Of a stretch of DNA of 64,000 bases, positions 35,308 through 44,475 are shown piece after piece; the stretch's first letter is position 1; every line of letters starts with the position of its first letter. The position numbers and the translations under genes were made by a program. The notes under the pieces are model-generated. The model saw only the letters and a list, made by a program, of their open reading frames with translations. It ran no database searches and was not told where the DNA came from. Origin of the DNA: a methanogenic archaeon mixed culture ISO4-G1 (GTDB taxonomy: Archaea > Thermoplasmatota > Thermoplasmata > Methanomassiliicoccales > Methanomethylophilaceae). The stretch is taken from the NCBI GenBank assembly GCA_001563305.1, contig CP013703.1, forward strand, positions 806,001 through 870,000. Reading direction: 5' to 3'.

Positions 35308-36939
35308 TCATATCACTACGGCCATTATCACCAGGATGAACATGACCAGTGTCACCGTCGAGATGCTGCTGGAGATGTTCTGTGACATCTGCTTGCGCTT
35401 CTCACCGTCCCTGATGCCTAGCCTTTCTAGCAGCCAATTGATGCCTCCCTCAAATAAAAAGCCTCCATCGAACGGGTAGGCGGGAAGGGCATTGGATATC
35501 GCCAGGAGGAGATCCAACCAGAAGATCCAATAGAGGGACTTGAGGATCACCCATGTCATATCACCGTTGGGGGCGTCGTACCACCAGGTGATGGAATCCG
35601 GGATAGGATCCATTCCGTTGAACGGACCGGAAAGGTACGACAGGATGCCCTGCACGTAGCTGAAGGGCGTGGTGCATCCGTAGAACGGGTCAAGGGACCT
35701 GTCCAGCATTATGGAAGGTGTCGTGAACGTGAATCCTGAGTCCGTGACTGCTAGACCGAGGTATCCTTGGGAACCGGAGGATGTCAGTGTGACCTCTTCA
35801 TGTGTCACCGGTGCAGGGACGACCAGATCGGTGGCGATGGCCACGGTCTCGATGACCGCACGGTCCCCCGGCTTGGTCTCGCTCATGGTCTTCATGAAGT
35901 CGTAGCTGGAAGCGATATCATAAACGGTCACCTGCTCGGAAGCATCGATGATGGTGATCGACACGATGTACGTGAGCGGCTCTATGCCGATGCTGGATGC
36001 CGGACTGTTGTTAGTGACACGTTTGATTAGCGCACCCATCTGCATGGATCCAGAGTCGTGCGTTACGCCCCCTTCAGTGACGTATTGCAGGTTGTATAGA
36101 TTCAACGGCGACACCTGGGTGCCGTCTGTGCAGACGAACGATGTGGCCTTGTTGAACGTGACTGCTCTGATGGCCTTGTATTCGGCTTCGTCCTGGAGCT
36201 TGATGCCAGTGATGAGGGATGATGTGGGTATCTCCGAATCGAAGGCCGGCGACTTGTCGTCTATGTAGTATATGCCGGGCTTGTCGTTCAGATCGGTGCC
36301 TTCGCTGTCCAAGGCGGGAGATATCCCTCCTGCGATGAAGAGCAGCAACAGGAACGCGATCACGGCGACGAATGTGTTGATCGTTATTCCAGCGGAATAG
36401 ATGTCCATCTGCGGCCTGCGGTCCAGTTTGGCCAGCTCCTGCTCGTTGGGTTCGCAGAAGGCCCCCAGGGGGACCACGCCGTAGAGCAGTCCTGTTGCAT
36501 CGACCTTGCAGTCGTTCGCTCTGGACTGGATACCGTGTCCCATCTCGTGGACGACCATTGCGATGAACAGCGCCAGGATACCGTATGTCAATGGAAGCAT
36601 CGGGTTGAAACCCGGGATTGCCAGAGCATACTGTATGCCCATTCCTCCCTGTCCGATCCTGGCCGGCAGGTTGATCAGTGACAGGACCAGCATGTACATC
36701 ATCATGAAGAACAGCAGTGCGGAAGTGAGCTTGGAGATGAACCCGAATACTCTCCAGAACCTCTTGTATCTGCCCAGCTTGTCCATCATCCTGATCCCGA
36801 GCTGGGTCTTGATGAGGATAGCAGGGCCGTATTTGACGAGATGGAATCTGGCGGCAGCCTCCGGCTTTCTCCATGTCCATACCCAGATCGGGATATAGAC
36901 GATGCATAGGAGAATCATGACCAGTGTCGCCGTGTCCAT
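35308..36939 (-). CDS. Site-2 protease family (M50) membrane metalloprotease
   Basis: A 543-residue polytopic protein. The zinc motif is HEMGH (in MVVHEMGHGIQ), and the third ligand is in NALPAYPFDGG near the C-terminus. Between them lies a PDZ-like region of about 250 residues (NNSPASSIGIEPLTYIVSI). Hydrophobic segments at both ends form the membrane core. Members cleave transmembrane segments of regulators or signal peptides. The partner is unknown. A TATA box TTATTTATA lies near 36973-36983. Ends in TGA. Confidence 0.9.
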   Translation of the reverse strand: MDTATLVMILLCIVYIPIWVWTWRKPEAAARFHLVKYGPAILIKTQLGIRMMDKLGRYKRFWRVFGFISKLTSALLFFMMMYMLVLSLINLPARIGQGGMGIQYALAIPGFNPMLPLTYGILALFIAMVVHEMGHGIQSRANDCKVDATGLLYGVVPLGAFCEPNEQELAKLDRRPQMDIYSAGITINTFVAVIAFLLLLFIAGGISPALDSEGTDLNDKPGIYYIDDKSPAFDSEIPTSSLITGIKLQDEAEYKAIRAVTFNKATSFVCTDGTQVSPLNLYNLQYVTEGGVTHDSGSMQMGALIKRVTNNSPASSIGIEPLTYIVSITIIDASEQVTVYDIASSYDFMKTMSETKPGDRAVIETVAIATDLVVPAPVTHEEVTLTSSGSQGYLGLAVTDSGFTFTTPSIMLDRSLDPFYGCTTPFSYVQGILSYLSGPFNGMDPIPDSITWWYDAPNGDMTWVILKSLYWIFWLDLLLAISNALPAYPFDGGFLFEGGINWLLERLGIRDGEKRKQMSQNISSSISTVTLVMFILVIMAVVI

Positions 36940-36998
36940 AACGTCGCCTCTTTCGTCAGCAATGCCCTAATCCTATAAATAAAAAGTTAAGGCGCTCT

Positions 36999-37634
36999 TT
37001 AGTTGGTCGAAATGATGCGTTTCGCCCAGGAGAGCTTCCTCTTCTTGATATCCGGATCGGAGCCGTCCTTGGGCATCGGATTGTCGTAATCGAAACCCAG
37101 CAGCCTTATGTCCCTTACGCCGAAATGTCTTGCGAAGCAGTAAGCACGGTCGCCGTCGGTGAACCCGCCGTAGTTGAACACCGTCAGCTCAGGTGTGGAT
37201 TGGGTGGTCAGTACCACCGGGCCCTTGAACAACGGAGCATAACGCATGATAAGGTCCGAATTGTCGCCGTGGGCGTGGATGAACGTAAATGCGCCTTTGG
37301 AGCTTGCATCCATCTGCGGACCGATGTCGCCGTCGAGATCGGTGAATACGATGTCAGGCATCAATCCGCAAGCCATGCATCTGCCGACCGCAGAGCCCGC
37401 GGCGATGATTGTCCCAGATGCCCCTTTCGTCTGTATATCCGATTCGAGGCACGGGGCCGCTCCGCATATGGTCACGGGTTCCCTGAGCAGCTCTGCTGCC
37501 TCGTCCCCCATGCGGAGGTCGGAGTTCAAAGTGACCGCCTTGAGGATGCGTACGGAGTTCTCGTCATCTTCCCTGGAATAGCCCATGTCGGAGAGTATCT
37601 GCTCGTAGATAGGTTCCCAGCTGGGGAAATCCAT
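36999..37634 (-). CDS. mptE: MptE-like 6-hydroxymethylpterin pyrophosphokinase
   Basis: A 211-residue DUF115 protein. Motifs VTICGAAPCLESDI, IIAAGSAVGRCMACGLMPDI and VFTDLDGDIG match archaeal MptE, which transfers pyrophosphate from ATP to 6-hydroxymethyl-7,8-dihydropterin on the way to tetrahydromethanopterin. The C-terminus has FGVRDIRLLGFDYD, also conserved. It follows the DUF373 gene by 4 nt. Ends in TAA. The pathway role fits a methanogen, although members of this order use methanopterin differently from other methanogens. Confidence 0.85.
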   Translation of the reverse strand: MDFPSWEPIYEQILSDMGYSREDDENSVRILKAVTLNSDLRMGDEAAELLREPVTICGAAPCLESDIQTKGASGTIIAAGSAVGRCMACGLMPDIVFTDLDGDIGPQMDASSKGAFTFIHAHGDNSDLIMRYAPLFKGPVVLTTQSTPELTVFNYGGFTDGDRAYCFARHFGVRDIRLLGFDYDNPMPKDGSDPDIKKRKLSWAKRIISTN

Positions 37635-37638
37635 GGGA

Positions 37639-38748
37639 TCACTCCGTGACAGGATTTGATGACCTGTAGAACTTCTTGATGTAGTTGGCCAGGAAGGAGA
37701 TCATGATTCCCAGAAGTATCTCGATGATTCCTATGACGCCATCCTTCCCGGGTGCTACATAGTACAGCACCAGGTCTATGATACCGAGGACCATCAGTCC
37801 GAAGCTGCCTATGCTGAAGCAGTCGAAAAGATTGCTCAGGCGGATAGTGGAGGCTTCCTGGACCTCGTCGAGGATAATTCCCAGTATGTAGGTCAGGATG
37901 GCGAATACGACTGGCCATATCATAAGGGAGATGTAGGACACCACAGCCACCATGAAGTTGGGGTAATAGGTGTCAGCAGCTTCGTAGTAGCATACGATCG
38001 CACTGACGAAAAGGATACCGAATGCCAAGGCTGACATGACCATCCTGGTGCTCCTTCCGAGGATCCTGTCCTTGAACCATGCCCTGTACCTTTTGATCAT
38101 GTCGCCGAAACTGTACGCATACATCAGGAGTATCAGACCCACAAGGAGCAGTACAAAATCCCTCGTGGTGGCCGGGATCATGGTCACGTCGTTGTACATC
38201 AGAATCATGACCAGATCGGGGATCAGCATGCACAGAGCGACAAGGAAGATTATGGCTCCCAGAGGGGCGATGAACCTCCTCCTCTTGGTAGGCTCGTTGA
38301 GCATCTTGGTAAGGATGTAGAACGAGCTCTCGATGTTGGGGGCCTGCTTGACGTAGACCTTCCTGACCGAATCGACGTGTGACCTGGAGGAGATGATAGG
38401 ATAGATGTACTCATCCTCCGCACCGTCTCCGACGAGTACCACGTTGTCCGGATTGAAATGATCCAGGACCTCCTCCAGCTGGCTGACCAGAGCAAGATCC
38501 GATTTGTGCCCGACCTTCTCGTCGCCGCAGATGAGTGCCACGTTAGCGTCGACACCCTCCTCCTGGAGATCCAGGCATGTGCTGATCGCAGCATACAGTG
38601 CGTTGAGGTCGGAATCCTCCGGATCGGCGATACCGAGAGAATTTGCAGCGGCCAAACAGTTCTCTACACCTATGACAGGAGTCGATACGCAACCTTTGAC
38701 GCCGAAATCGTCATCCCTGTCTACAGCGAGGACCAGAGTCCGCTTCAT
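37639..38748 (-). CDS. DUF373 family membrane protein
   Basis: A 369-residue protein. The N-terminal soluble domain starts LVLAVDRDDDFGVKG and contains NVALICGDEKVGHKSDLAL and NVVLVGDGAEDEYIYPII, the DUF373 core. Six or so hydrophobic segments follow. The family is archaeal and uncharacterised. It is transcribed with mptE (4-nt gap) and diverges from the metallo-beta-lactamase-fold gene. Ends in TGA. Confidence 0.83.
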   Translation of the reverse strand: MKRTLVLAVDRDDDFGVKGCVSTPVIGVENCLAAANSLGIADPEDSDLNALYAAISTCLDLQEEGVDANVALICGDEKVGHKSDLALVSQLEEVLDHFNPDNVVLVGDGAEDEYIYPIISSRSHVDSVRKVYVKQAPNIESSFYILTKMLNEPTKRRRFIAPLGAIIFLVALCMLIPDLVMILMYNDVTMIPATTRDFVLLLVGLILLMYAYSFGDMIKRYRAWFKDRILGRSTRMVMSALAFGILFVSAIVCYYEAADTYYPNFMVAVVSYISLMIWPVVFAILTYILGIILDEVQEASTIRLSNLFDCFSIGSFGLMVLGIIDLVLYYVAPGKDGVIGIIEILLGIMISFLANYIKKFYRSSNPVTE

Positions 38749-38769
38749 AAGACCTTAATCGATAAACGT

Positions 38770-38779
38770 CTATAAAAAG
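38770..38779 (+). promoter_or_regulatory. TATA box for the metallo-hydrolase gene
   Basis: CTATAAAAAG precedes the ATG at 38837 by about 60 nt, leaving a leader of roughly 38 nt; it is the best promoter signal in the divergent gap. Confidence 0.5.
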
Positions 38780-38836
38780 GACCAATTCGGATGTTCGACA
38801 AAACTGTTTTTCTATTCAGCCGTCAATCCAGTGCTC

Positions 38837-39481
38837 ATGTGGATAAAGTGGCACGGGCACTCGTGTTTCGAATTCTCGAACGAGACGGTCTCTATAGTGG
38901 TAGATCCCCACGACGGGCGTTCCATCGGACTCAAGACACCTAAAGCGATCGCCGATGTGGTCCTGATGACGCACGACCACTACGACCACAACGCAAGCCG
39001 CGTCATCAAGGGCGATCATGAAGACCTCAAGTTCTTCACCGGTAGGACGGAGCTCAAGGGAGGGATCGTCCTTGACGGCTACATGTCATGGCACGATCAT
39101 TCCCAGGGCGACGAGAGGGGTGCCAACACCATCTACAAGTTCACCATGGACGGCATATCGATCTGCCATTGCGGCGACATCGGATGCATCCCTTCACAGG
39201 ATGTCATCGACCAGATCCACGGCGTGGATTTCCTCTTCATCCCGGTGGGAGAGGTGTACACGATGGAGCTCCCCGAGATCAAGAAGTTCATCGAGCTCGT
39301 CAATCCGAATATCATCGTCCCCATGCATTACATGGTAGGCGGATTATCATTCAGACTATCCACACTTGACAAGTTCCTCGACATCATCCCCGACAACGTG
39401 GTGGATTTCATCGGCAACGAGCTTGAGATCAGCAAGTCCGAACTGCCTGAAGCGAAAGAATGCTGGGTCTTCGACCACTGA
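38837..39481 (+). CDS. UlaG-like metallo-beta-lactamase-fold hydrolase
   Basis: A 214-residue metal-dependent hydrolase: WHGHSCFEF at the start, the metal motif MTHDHYDHN (HxHxDH), SICHCGDIGC for the next ligands and VPMHYMVGG for the last His. This is the UPF0173/UlaG-like group; the substrate is unknown. ATG 38837 is preferred to the GTG six bases earlier. Its stop directly abuts the convergent eIF6 gene. Ends in TGA. Confidence 0.85.
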   Translation: MWIKWHGHSCFEFSNETVSIVVDPHDGRSIGLKTPKAIADVVLMTHDHYDHNASRVIKGDHEDLKFFTGRTELKGGIVLDGYMSWHDHSQGDERGANTIYKFTMDGISICHCGDIGCIPSQDVIDQIHGVDFLFIPVGEVYTMELPEIKKFIELVNPNIIVPMHYMVGGLSFRLSTLDKFLDIIPDNVVDFIGNELEISKSELPEAKECWVFDH

Positions 39482-40141
39482 TCAGTAGAGGGCGAGGCCT
39501 TCCTCGATCTTCCCCATCTCGATGGGCGTCGTCTCGTCGCCGATAAGGGCACCCTTCGAGTTGGCAAGGATGCCGGCTCCAAGGACGCGTGCTCCGTGGT
39601 TCACGGTCGTCCTGATGGCCTCTACCTTCAGGACGTCCTGTATGAGCTTGACATCATCCTCGGATGCGTCGATGTGGCACACGCAGCCCTTGTTGGTCGC
39701 GCGGCACAGGGAACCGACCGTGTTGATCCCCGCGATGGACGACTGGACGCACTCCACTCCGAGGGCGTCCGAAATTGACTTAACGGTCTCTTTCGGATAG
39801 TCGGGATTGAGTATCGCACCGTGGTCGTTGGCAAGGATGTTGTTCCCTGCCGCATTGAGCGGATCGTCCACCGCCACGCAGGGGATATATTTCTCGATCT
39901 CCGAGATCTCCCTGGGGTCAGATAAACCTGAGACGACCGCTCCGTTAGAATTCATGACGACGAGTGACCCGACCACGAATGATCCGGCCACCGTCATCAA
40001 ATGCGTTTCTACCTGAAGTGCTTCCTCCAGAGCCTTTACGAACTCCGGGGCAGCATCCGCGGCGATGAATGAGACATTCTCGTTGGCGACGGCGAACACG
40101 CCGATGTTGGGGTTGCCTGCGTAGCGGGAATATCTCATCAT
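39482..40141 (-). CDS. eif6: Translation initiation factor aIF6
   Basis: A 219-residue eIF6 with the five-fold pseudosymmetric repeat pattern: GNPNIGVFAVANENVSFI, then repeated GSLVVMNSNGAVVS, NNILANDHGAIL, GSLCRATNKGCVCH and AGILANSKGALIG. It binds the large ribosomal subunit and blocks early joining of the small subunit. It is the last gene of the S19e-PDCD5-L39e-L31e-eIF6 operon. The frame also allows a GTG at 40150 overlapping the L31e stop; the ATG at 40141 gives the usual start. Ends in TGA. Confidence 0.95.
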   Translation of the reverse strand: MMRYSRYAGNPNIGVFAVANENVSFIAADAAPEFVKALEEALQVETHLMTVAGSFVVGSLVVMNSNGAVVSGLSDPREISEIEKYIPCVAVDDPLNAAGNNILANDHGAILNPDYPKETVKSISDALGVECVQSSIAGINTVGSLCRATNKGCVCHIDASEDDVKLIQDVLKVEAIRTTVNHGARVLGAGILANSKGALIGDETTPIEMGKIEEGLALY

Positions 40142-40146
40142 CTTAA

Positions 40147-40419
40147 TCACTCTGCGAGTGAGACCTCAACGAGGCCGTCGTCGAACTTGACCGCCTTGAC
40201 GGTGATCTTGTTCGGGGGGTTGCGGATACCGTTGGACCAGATCTTCTCGTTGACGCTAGCGTCGATCCAGATCTGCTCGTCCTCGGCCTTCATGTGCCTG
40301 GCGATGTTCTCCCTGAGCTCCTTGATAGCGCGGTTTGCCCTGCGTGTGCGGGGAGCCTGCTTTGTCTTCCTCAGGGGAACGACGATTGTCCTCTCGATTT
40401 CGTCTGCCATGCTAATCAC
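40147..40419 (-). CDS. rpl31e: Ribosomal protein L31e
   Basis: A 90-residue L31e: [20 protein letters not shown] and the conserved [18 protein letters not shown]. It is part of the large subunit near the exit tunnel. Its start overlaps the L39e stop by 4 nt. Ends in TGA. Confidence 0.96.
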   Translation of the reverse strand: MISMADEIERTIVVPLRKTKQAPRTRRANRAIKELRENIARHMKAEDEQIWIDASVNEKIWSNGIRNPPNKITVKAVKFDDGLVEVSLAE

Positions 40420-40571
40420 TCCTTAATCTTGCTCATGCGCCATGACCTTCTCTTGGGATGGCGGAGGAACTGCCTGCTGGTCCTCATCATGACCCATGCG
40501 GGGACACGGCGGTTCTCTTTGACCTTCTTGTTCAGCCTGGTCTTCATTGCGGGGGCCTTAGTACTTGACAT
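40416..40571 (-). CDS. rpl39e: Ribosomal protein L39e
   Basis: A 51-residue L39e, highly basic, with the family stretch [20 protein letters not shown] and the ending [11 protein letters not shown]. It lines the exit tunnel of the large subunit. The true start is the ATG at 40571, just after the PDCD5 stop. It overlaps L31e by 4 nt. Ends in TGA. Confidence 0.96.
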   Translation of the reverse strand: MSSTKAPAMKTRLNKKVKENRRVPAWVMMRTSRQFLRHPKRRSWRMSKIKE

Positions 40572-40573
40572 GA

Positions 40574-40903
40574 TTATCTCCTCTCTATGGTGATCTCCCT
40601 CTTCTTGGGGGTGATCTGCCCAAGGATTTGTCTCAGCATCCCGTCGTCGACGGGTACGGGGATCCTTCCGCTCTGGGCTAGCTGGATCAACTGCATCTCG
40701 ATCTGCTGTCCCATCTGGGGGTTGGCGAGCTTGATGTTGTTGAGCCTGTCCCTGGCCTCGGGGGTCAGGATCTGCCTCATAGCGTTCTGAAGCTGCATCT
40801 CCAGCTGTTGCTGCTTCTGCTCCTCCGCCTGCTGCTGTGCAGCCTGCTGCTGGAGCTCCTGCATACGTTTCTGCCTCAATGCCTCTAATTCCGGATCGTC
40901 CAT
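40574..40903 (-). CDS. PDCD5-family DNA-binding protein
   Basis: A 109-residue protein with an N-terminal Gln/Glu-rich helix ([20 protein letters not shown]) and the PDCD5 core [20 protein letters not shown]. The archaeal members bind DNA non-specifically in vitro; the cellular role is unclear. The gene conserves the usual S19e-PDCD5-L39e order. Ends in TAA. Confidence 0.93.
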   Translation of the reverse strand: MDDPELEALRQKRMQELQQQAAQQQAEEQKQQQLEMQLQNAMRQILTPEARDRLNNIKLANPQMGQQIEMQLIQLAQSGRIPVPVDDGMLRQILGQITPKKREITIERR

Positions 40904-40918
40904 AGCTGAAACCTCCTC

Positions 40919-41347
40919 TCAGGCCTTCATCTCGTCGTAGACCTCTTTCGCAGTGTTGTCCAGAAGGGACTGACCTGCAGGGCTGATTGCGCGGCCCTCC
41001 TTGTCCTTGGAAACCAAATATCCGGCGGCCTCGAGCTGCATCAGGCATTTCCTTGCGATGTTGCGGCTTCCCTTGACTGCCTTGTTCGGCATTGCTCCCC
41101 TGTCAGCGTAACCACCGTACTCGGCGGCCAGCTTAGAGGATCCCATCGGTCCTTTGACGTACAGCTTCCTCATGATGGAGGCGGCGCGTGTGTACCACCA
41201 GTCATCCTGGGAAGGGGCTCTCTCTGTGTGCCTACCGGTCTTCACAAACTCTGCCCAGTCAGGGGGGACGATCTTGTCGTTCTCCTTGAGCTTCTGGGCC
41301 GTCTTGAGAATGAGCTGCTCGGCAGGAACATCGTAGACGGTTACCAT
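40919..41347 (-). CDS. rps19e: Ribosomal protein S19e
   Basis: A 142-residue S19e: [20 protein letters not shown] at the start, then [38 protein letters not shown] and the helix ending [13 protein letters not shown]. It is needed for small-subunit assembly. It is the first gene of a five-gene operon. The start has a Shine-Dalgarno GAGGT a few bases before the ATG. Ends in TGA. Confidence 0.96.
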   Translation of the reverse strand: MVTVYDVPAEQLILKTAQKLKENDKIVPPDWAEFVKTGRHTERAPSQDDWWYTRAASIMRKLYVKGPMGSSKLAAEYGGYADRGAMPNKAVKGSRNIARKCLMQLEAAGYLVSKDKEGRAISPAGQSLLDNTAKEVYDEMKA

Positions 41348-41407
41348 TTCATTACCTCGCTAATGTCCACAGGGTGGACCTAACTGGAACTCTGGTATAG
41401 TGGAGTT

Positions 41408-41417
41408 GTATATAAGC
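41408..41417 (-). promoter_or_regulatory. TATA box for the S19e operon
   Basis: Read on the minus strand, GCTTATATAC lies about 65 nt before the S19e start, giving a leader of roughly 40 nt that includes the Shine-Dalgarno. Confidence 0.6.
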
Positions 41418-41612
41418 ATTGCTAAAACAATACATGATTGACAATAGTCTTTCGTGCTCCGCACGTTCGGCGATGCCCCCGTACGGCCTGAGGATGAAAC
41501 ATCCTCCACGGTGGAATCCATAACGCAGACTCCAATATCCGTGATTAGTGTGATTACGAGGAGATATTTAAAACGTATCTACTTTAACTGACCATCAAAC
41601 CGCCCCTATTAA

Positions 41613-41621
41613 TTATTATAA
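41613..41621 (+). promoter_or_regulatory. TATA box for the membrane-protein operon
   Basis: TTATTATAA lies 22-26 nt before the ATG at 41639, as expected for a leaderless transcript. Confidence 0.55.
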
Positions 41622-41638
41622 GCACTTTCGAAGGCATA

Positions 41639-42475
41639 ATGTCAAAGAAAAAAGCCGTCACATCTGATGCCGGTCTTATGCTGGATAACTATCCTCCCTT
41701 CAATCAGGAGGAGGATTCCCCCACAGGATTCGGCGCCAATGCCAAGAGATCCCTCTCCCGTCTGTTCTGCGGAAGGGGCATGCTCGGATTAATCGGATGC
41801 GTCATATCCGTCTTCGTTTGGGGATTCATCGTCCAGATACTAGAGGACAGGTTCTCGGCTATGGGGCTCGGGCTCCCGTTGCTGTCGTTCCTTGTCCTGT
41901 CGGTCCCCGTGTGGACTGTGACCAGCGCAGGAAAGATGTCGACCCTGAAGGGAGAGAAATCGGACATCAAGACCATAGGGGGCCTCCTGGGTTCCTTCGT
42001 CGGAGCGGTGATAGGCGTGGCCATATCGATGGCCGCCATCGTTGCCGCCATCGTGGCTTGCGCTTACCTGTTCAAGGGGACGCTGTACATGGACATGCAG
42101 TACACCCTGTACGTCGCCATAGCCTACGGTGCGATGGCCTGTGCGCTCTGCCACTTCATGAACTTCGTCACCGCACGTTCGTCCTTCGCCACACTGATGA
42201 TACTGTACTTCATGATCCCCGGACTGATGTTCCTTCTCGGACCCATCATGAACGTGATGACCATGGATCTCATGACCTCGGTGGTGCCCGTGATGGATAT
42301 GGTCGACATGCCCGGAGCGGGAGGGTTCGGAGGAATGACTCTGCTCATCATACTTTCCTTAGTCAAGGCCGTCCCGGAATTCACGGCACCTTGGCTCTCA
42401 TCAATCGTTCTCTGCATCGGCTGGACCATGATGTTCCTGGCCCTTGCAGCCCTCAAAGTACCAAGGAGTGAGTGA
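41639..42475 (+). CDS. Yip1-like membrane protein
   Basis: A 278-residue protein. A soluble N-terminus of ~55 residues is followed by five or six hydrophobic segments (for example LLGSFVGAVIGVAISMAAIV and ATLMILYFMIPGLMFLLGPI). The pattern resembles Yip1-domain membrane proteins, but I cannot confirm the family by eye. A TATA box about 24 nt upstream suggests a leaderless start. It overlaps or abuts the downstream surface-protein start, so the two are one operon. Ends in TGA. Confidence 0.65.
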   Translation: MSKKKAVTSDAGLMLDNYPPFNQEEDSPTGFGANAKRSLSRLFCGRGMLGLIGCVISVFVWGFIVQILEDRFSAMGLGLPLLSFLVLSVPVWTVTSAGKMSTLKGEKSDIKTIGGLLGSFVGAVIGVAISMAAIVAAIVACAYLFKGTLYMDMQYTLYVAIAYGAMACALCHFMNFVTARSSFATLMILYFMIPGLMFLLGPIMNVMTMDLMTSVVPVMDMVDMPGAGGFGGMTLLIILSLVKAVPEFTAPWLSSIVLCIGWTMMFLALAALKVPRSE

Positions 42476-42476
42476 A

Positions 42477-43802
42477 GTGGATTCAAAGAAGATTATTGCA
42501 ACCTTGGCCGTGCTGGCCATGCTTTGCGTCCCCATCAGTTTCGTGGCCGAGGCCGATGCGAGCGATGACCCGCTCGAGGAGATCGACCTTAGCGAATTTG
42601 ACCTCAGCGAACTGATGAACCTGGACCCAGGCAACATCGTGAATGCGTTGATCAACCTTCACAACGAAGGCTTCGTGCTCGAATTCACCGAGGACAGCGA
42701 TGCCAACATCCAGAAGGTAGAGAATGTGTTCAAGGACCTTGTCAAGATCGTCGCCAATGTGGATCCTGAGGAGATTGACAATTGGGATATCGACGACGAC
42801 ACTATCAGGAAGGCCGCCGGTACGATATCGAGTGGAATGGCCACTTCGTTCCTCGCACTGGATCTTGAGGAGGACGAGGAAACATCAAGCGCAGAGATCG
42901 GTCCCGGATGCCTGAAGCTGGCGGCCACGATACCTGACGCATTGATGCTGATGCTTACTGGTGACGAGACGCATTTCAGCGGCGGCAACAATCTCGGTGA
43001 GCTCGGTCTCATGGTCGATGTCTCCCTGAAGGACAATGTGACGATAGATTCCGACTCCGACCATCTCTACAATTACATCGTAGCGAACTTGTTCGGGAAC
43101 GAGTCGCTGAAGGAGATCCTGACCAAGGTCATCGCGGTGAACAACATAGATAACATGTTGGGTGCGGATATGGATGTATATGAGGGCGCGGAATACGCTC
43201 AGAAGACCTCCATAAAGTTCTCAATGTACATGTACGTTGACATCGATACCAACTACAAGAACACCGATTCTTTCAGCCAGCAGGACTTCTACTTCAACGT
43301 CAAGATCGGCGGACAGATGAAAGGGGACATGAGTGTCGAGATGACCAAGATCTCCGGAGAAGGCCCGGAGAACATCAGCACATCGCTCTCCTTCAACAAA
43401 CTGGAGGCAGAGCTCGGTGTAGGATACTCCAACAACGGCCTTGTACCTCTCGGAATCCAGATCAACAAGATTGGTCTGAGTGCTGGATACAAGCTCAAGG
43501 TGGACGACAAGGTCAACATCGATGAGCCGATCGTTCTCGGGACCATCGCCAAGGCAGTTTCCGGACTCAAGATCCCGTATCTTGACTCGGTCACCCTCTC
43601 GCTGCCTGATATCCAGACCGAGACGGCCGCCAAGTACGAGTATAAGGAGACCGATTCGACAAGATCCGAATTGATGATGGAGATCATCGAGGATACGAAG
43701 TCCGAAGTTGCTTCCGAGTACGCCGTTATCCCGTTCTACGCAGGCGGGGTCACCGCAGTGATCGGAATCCTCGGTCTTGCAGTGGCTGCCAGAAGGCAGT
43801 GA
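42477..43802 (+). CDS. Exported surface-anchored protein
   Basis: A 441-residue protein of unknown family. It has an N-terminal signal peptide (SKKIIATLAVLAMLCVPISF then AEADA), a long acidic extracellular region with no motif I know, and a C-terminal membrane span AVIGILGLAVAARRQ ending in Arg residues that would anchor it with a short cytoplasmic tail. The GTG at 42477 (or 42468) directly follows the upstream stop, so it is translationally linked. Its partner upstream is a polytopic membrane protein; a membrane complex is possible. Ends in TGA. Confidence 0.72.
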   Translation: MDSKKIIATLAVLAMLCVPISFVAEADASDDPLEEIDLSEFDLSELMNLDPGNIVNALINLHNEGFVLEFTEDSDANIQKVENVFKDLVKIVANVDPEEIDNWDIDDDTIRKAAGTISSGMATSFLALDLEEDEETSSAEIGPGCLKLAATIPDALMLMLTGDETHFSGGNNLGELGLMVDVSLKDNVTIDSDSDHLYNYIVANLFGNESLKEILTKVIAVNNIDNMLGADMDVYEGAEYAQKTSIKFSMYMYVDIDTNYKNTDSFSQQDFYFNVKIGGQMKGDMSVEMTKISGEGPENISTSLSFNKLEAELGVGYSNNGLVPLGIQINKIGLSAGYKLKVDDKVNIDEPIVLGTIAKAVSGLKIPYLDSVTLSLPDIQTETAAKYEYKETDSTRSELMMEIIEDTKSEVASEYAVIPFYAGGVTAVIGILGLAVAARRQ

Positions 43803-43818
43803 ACCTAACAAATCATTT

Positions 43819-43838
43819 CCCCGGTGGGGACACCGGGG
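43819..43838 (+). terminator. Hairpin terminator of the surface-protein operon
   Basis: CCCCGGTG-GGGA-CACCGGGG is a perfect 8-bp stem 17 nt after the stop, followed by ATCTTTTC. Confidence 0.65.
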
Positions 43839-43874
43839 CCATCTTTTCAACAATCCCGTCGCACAGATAGTAGG

Positions 43875-43883
43875 TTTTAAACG
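43875..43883 (+). promoter_or_regulatory. TATA box for the zinc-ribbon gene
   Basis: TTTTAAACG lies about 26 nt before the ATG at 43905, suggesting a leaderless transcript. Confidence 0.5.
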
Positions 43884-43904
43884 CAATATGGCATACGCCA
43901 ACCT

Positions 43905-44471
43905 ATGAGCAACGACATCAAGTTCTGCTACAAATGCGGAGCTAACATCCCTGAGGGTTCTGCCTTCTGCCCTGAGTGCGGGAGCAGACTGGACGGTAGC
44001 GAGGATACGCGTACGGAGTTCACGGCGAGACCTGTCAGGGCCGATGCGCTGGGACCCCTGCCGATACTCATCAAGATCTACATGTTCATTGCACCGATCC
44101 TCGCCATCCTCGTGATCCTCACGTGCCTTTCCGCAAAGGCCATCATCGACATGCTCCAGGCATACGTCGACAGCGGGATGATCCCTCAGGAGTACTACGA
44201 TATGCTTAAGGCGGCTCTGGCGATGTACGTCCCCGTCTACTGCGCGATAGTGTCCATCGTCCTGTTCGTGAGCGCCCTTTTGGCACGCAAGGCCTCGAAA
44301 TGCGTTGACGAGCTCAAGGACTGGAACAGTGCAGTCACCTACTGTGCTGCGGCATCCGCCGTCCTCCTGTTGGCAGTCTGGTTCGATATCTTTACATTCG
44401 GGTTCCTGGCGGTTGCTGGATTCCTGATGACATATCTGCTATACTCGCACAAGCAGGACTTCTCCAGCTGA
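43905..44471 (+). CDS. Zinc-ribbon membrane protein
   Basis: A 188-residue protein with one zinc ribbon at the N-terminus (FCYKCGANIPEGSAFCPECG) and four hydrophobic segments (IYMFIAPILAILVILTCL, YVPVYCAIVSIVLFVSALLA and two near the end). It shares the ribbon-plus-membrane plan of the proteins at 3566 and 26115. Function unknown. It precedes ubiX by 4 nt. Ends in TGA. Confidence 0.8.
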   Translation: MSNDIKFCYKCGANIPEGSAFCPECGSRLDGSEDTRTEFTARPVRADALGPLPILIKIYMFIAPILAILVILTCLSAKAIIDMLQAYVDSGMIPQEYYDMLKAALAMYVPVYCAIVSIVLFVSALLARKASKCVDELKDWNSAVTYCAAASAVLLLAVWFDIFTFGFLAVAGFLMTYLLYSHKQDFSS

Positions 44472-44475
44472 TCCC

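Noticed and set aside
41455-41560. Possible C/D-box sRNA between the S19e promoter and the 41639 gene
   Set aside because: GGCGATG, CTGA and GGATGA elements appear in a loosely suitable order, but no complete C box (RUGAUGA) or terminal stem is present.
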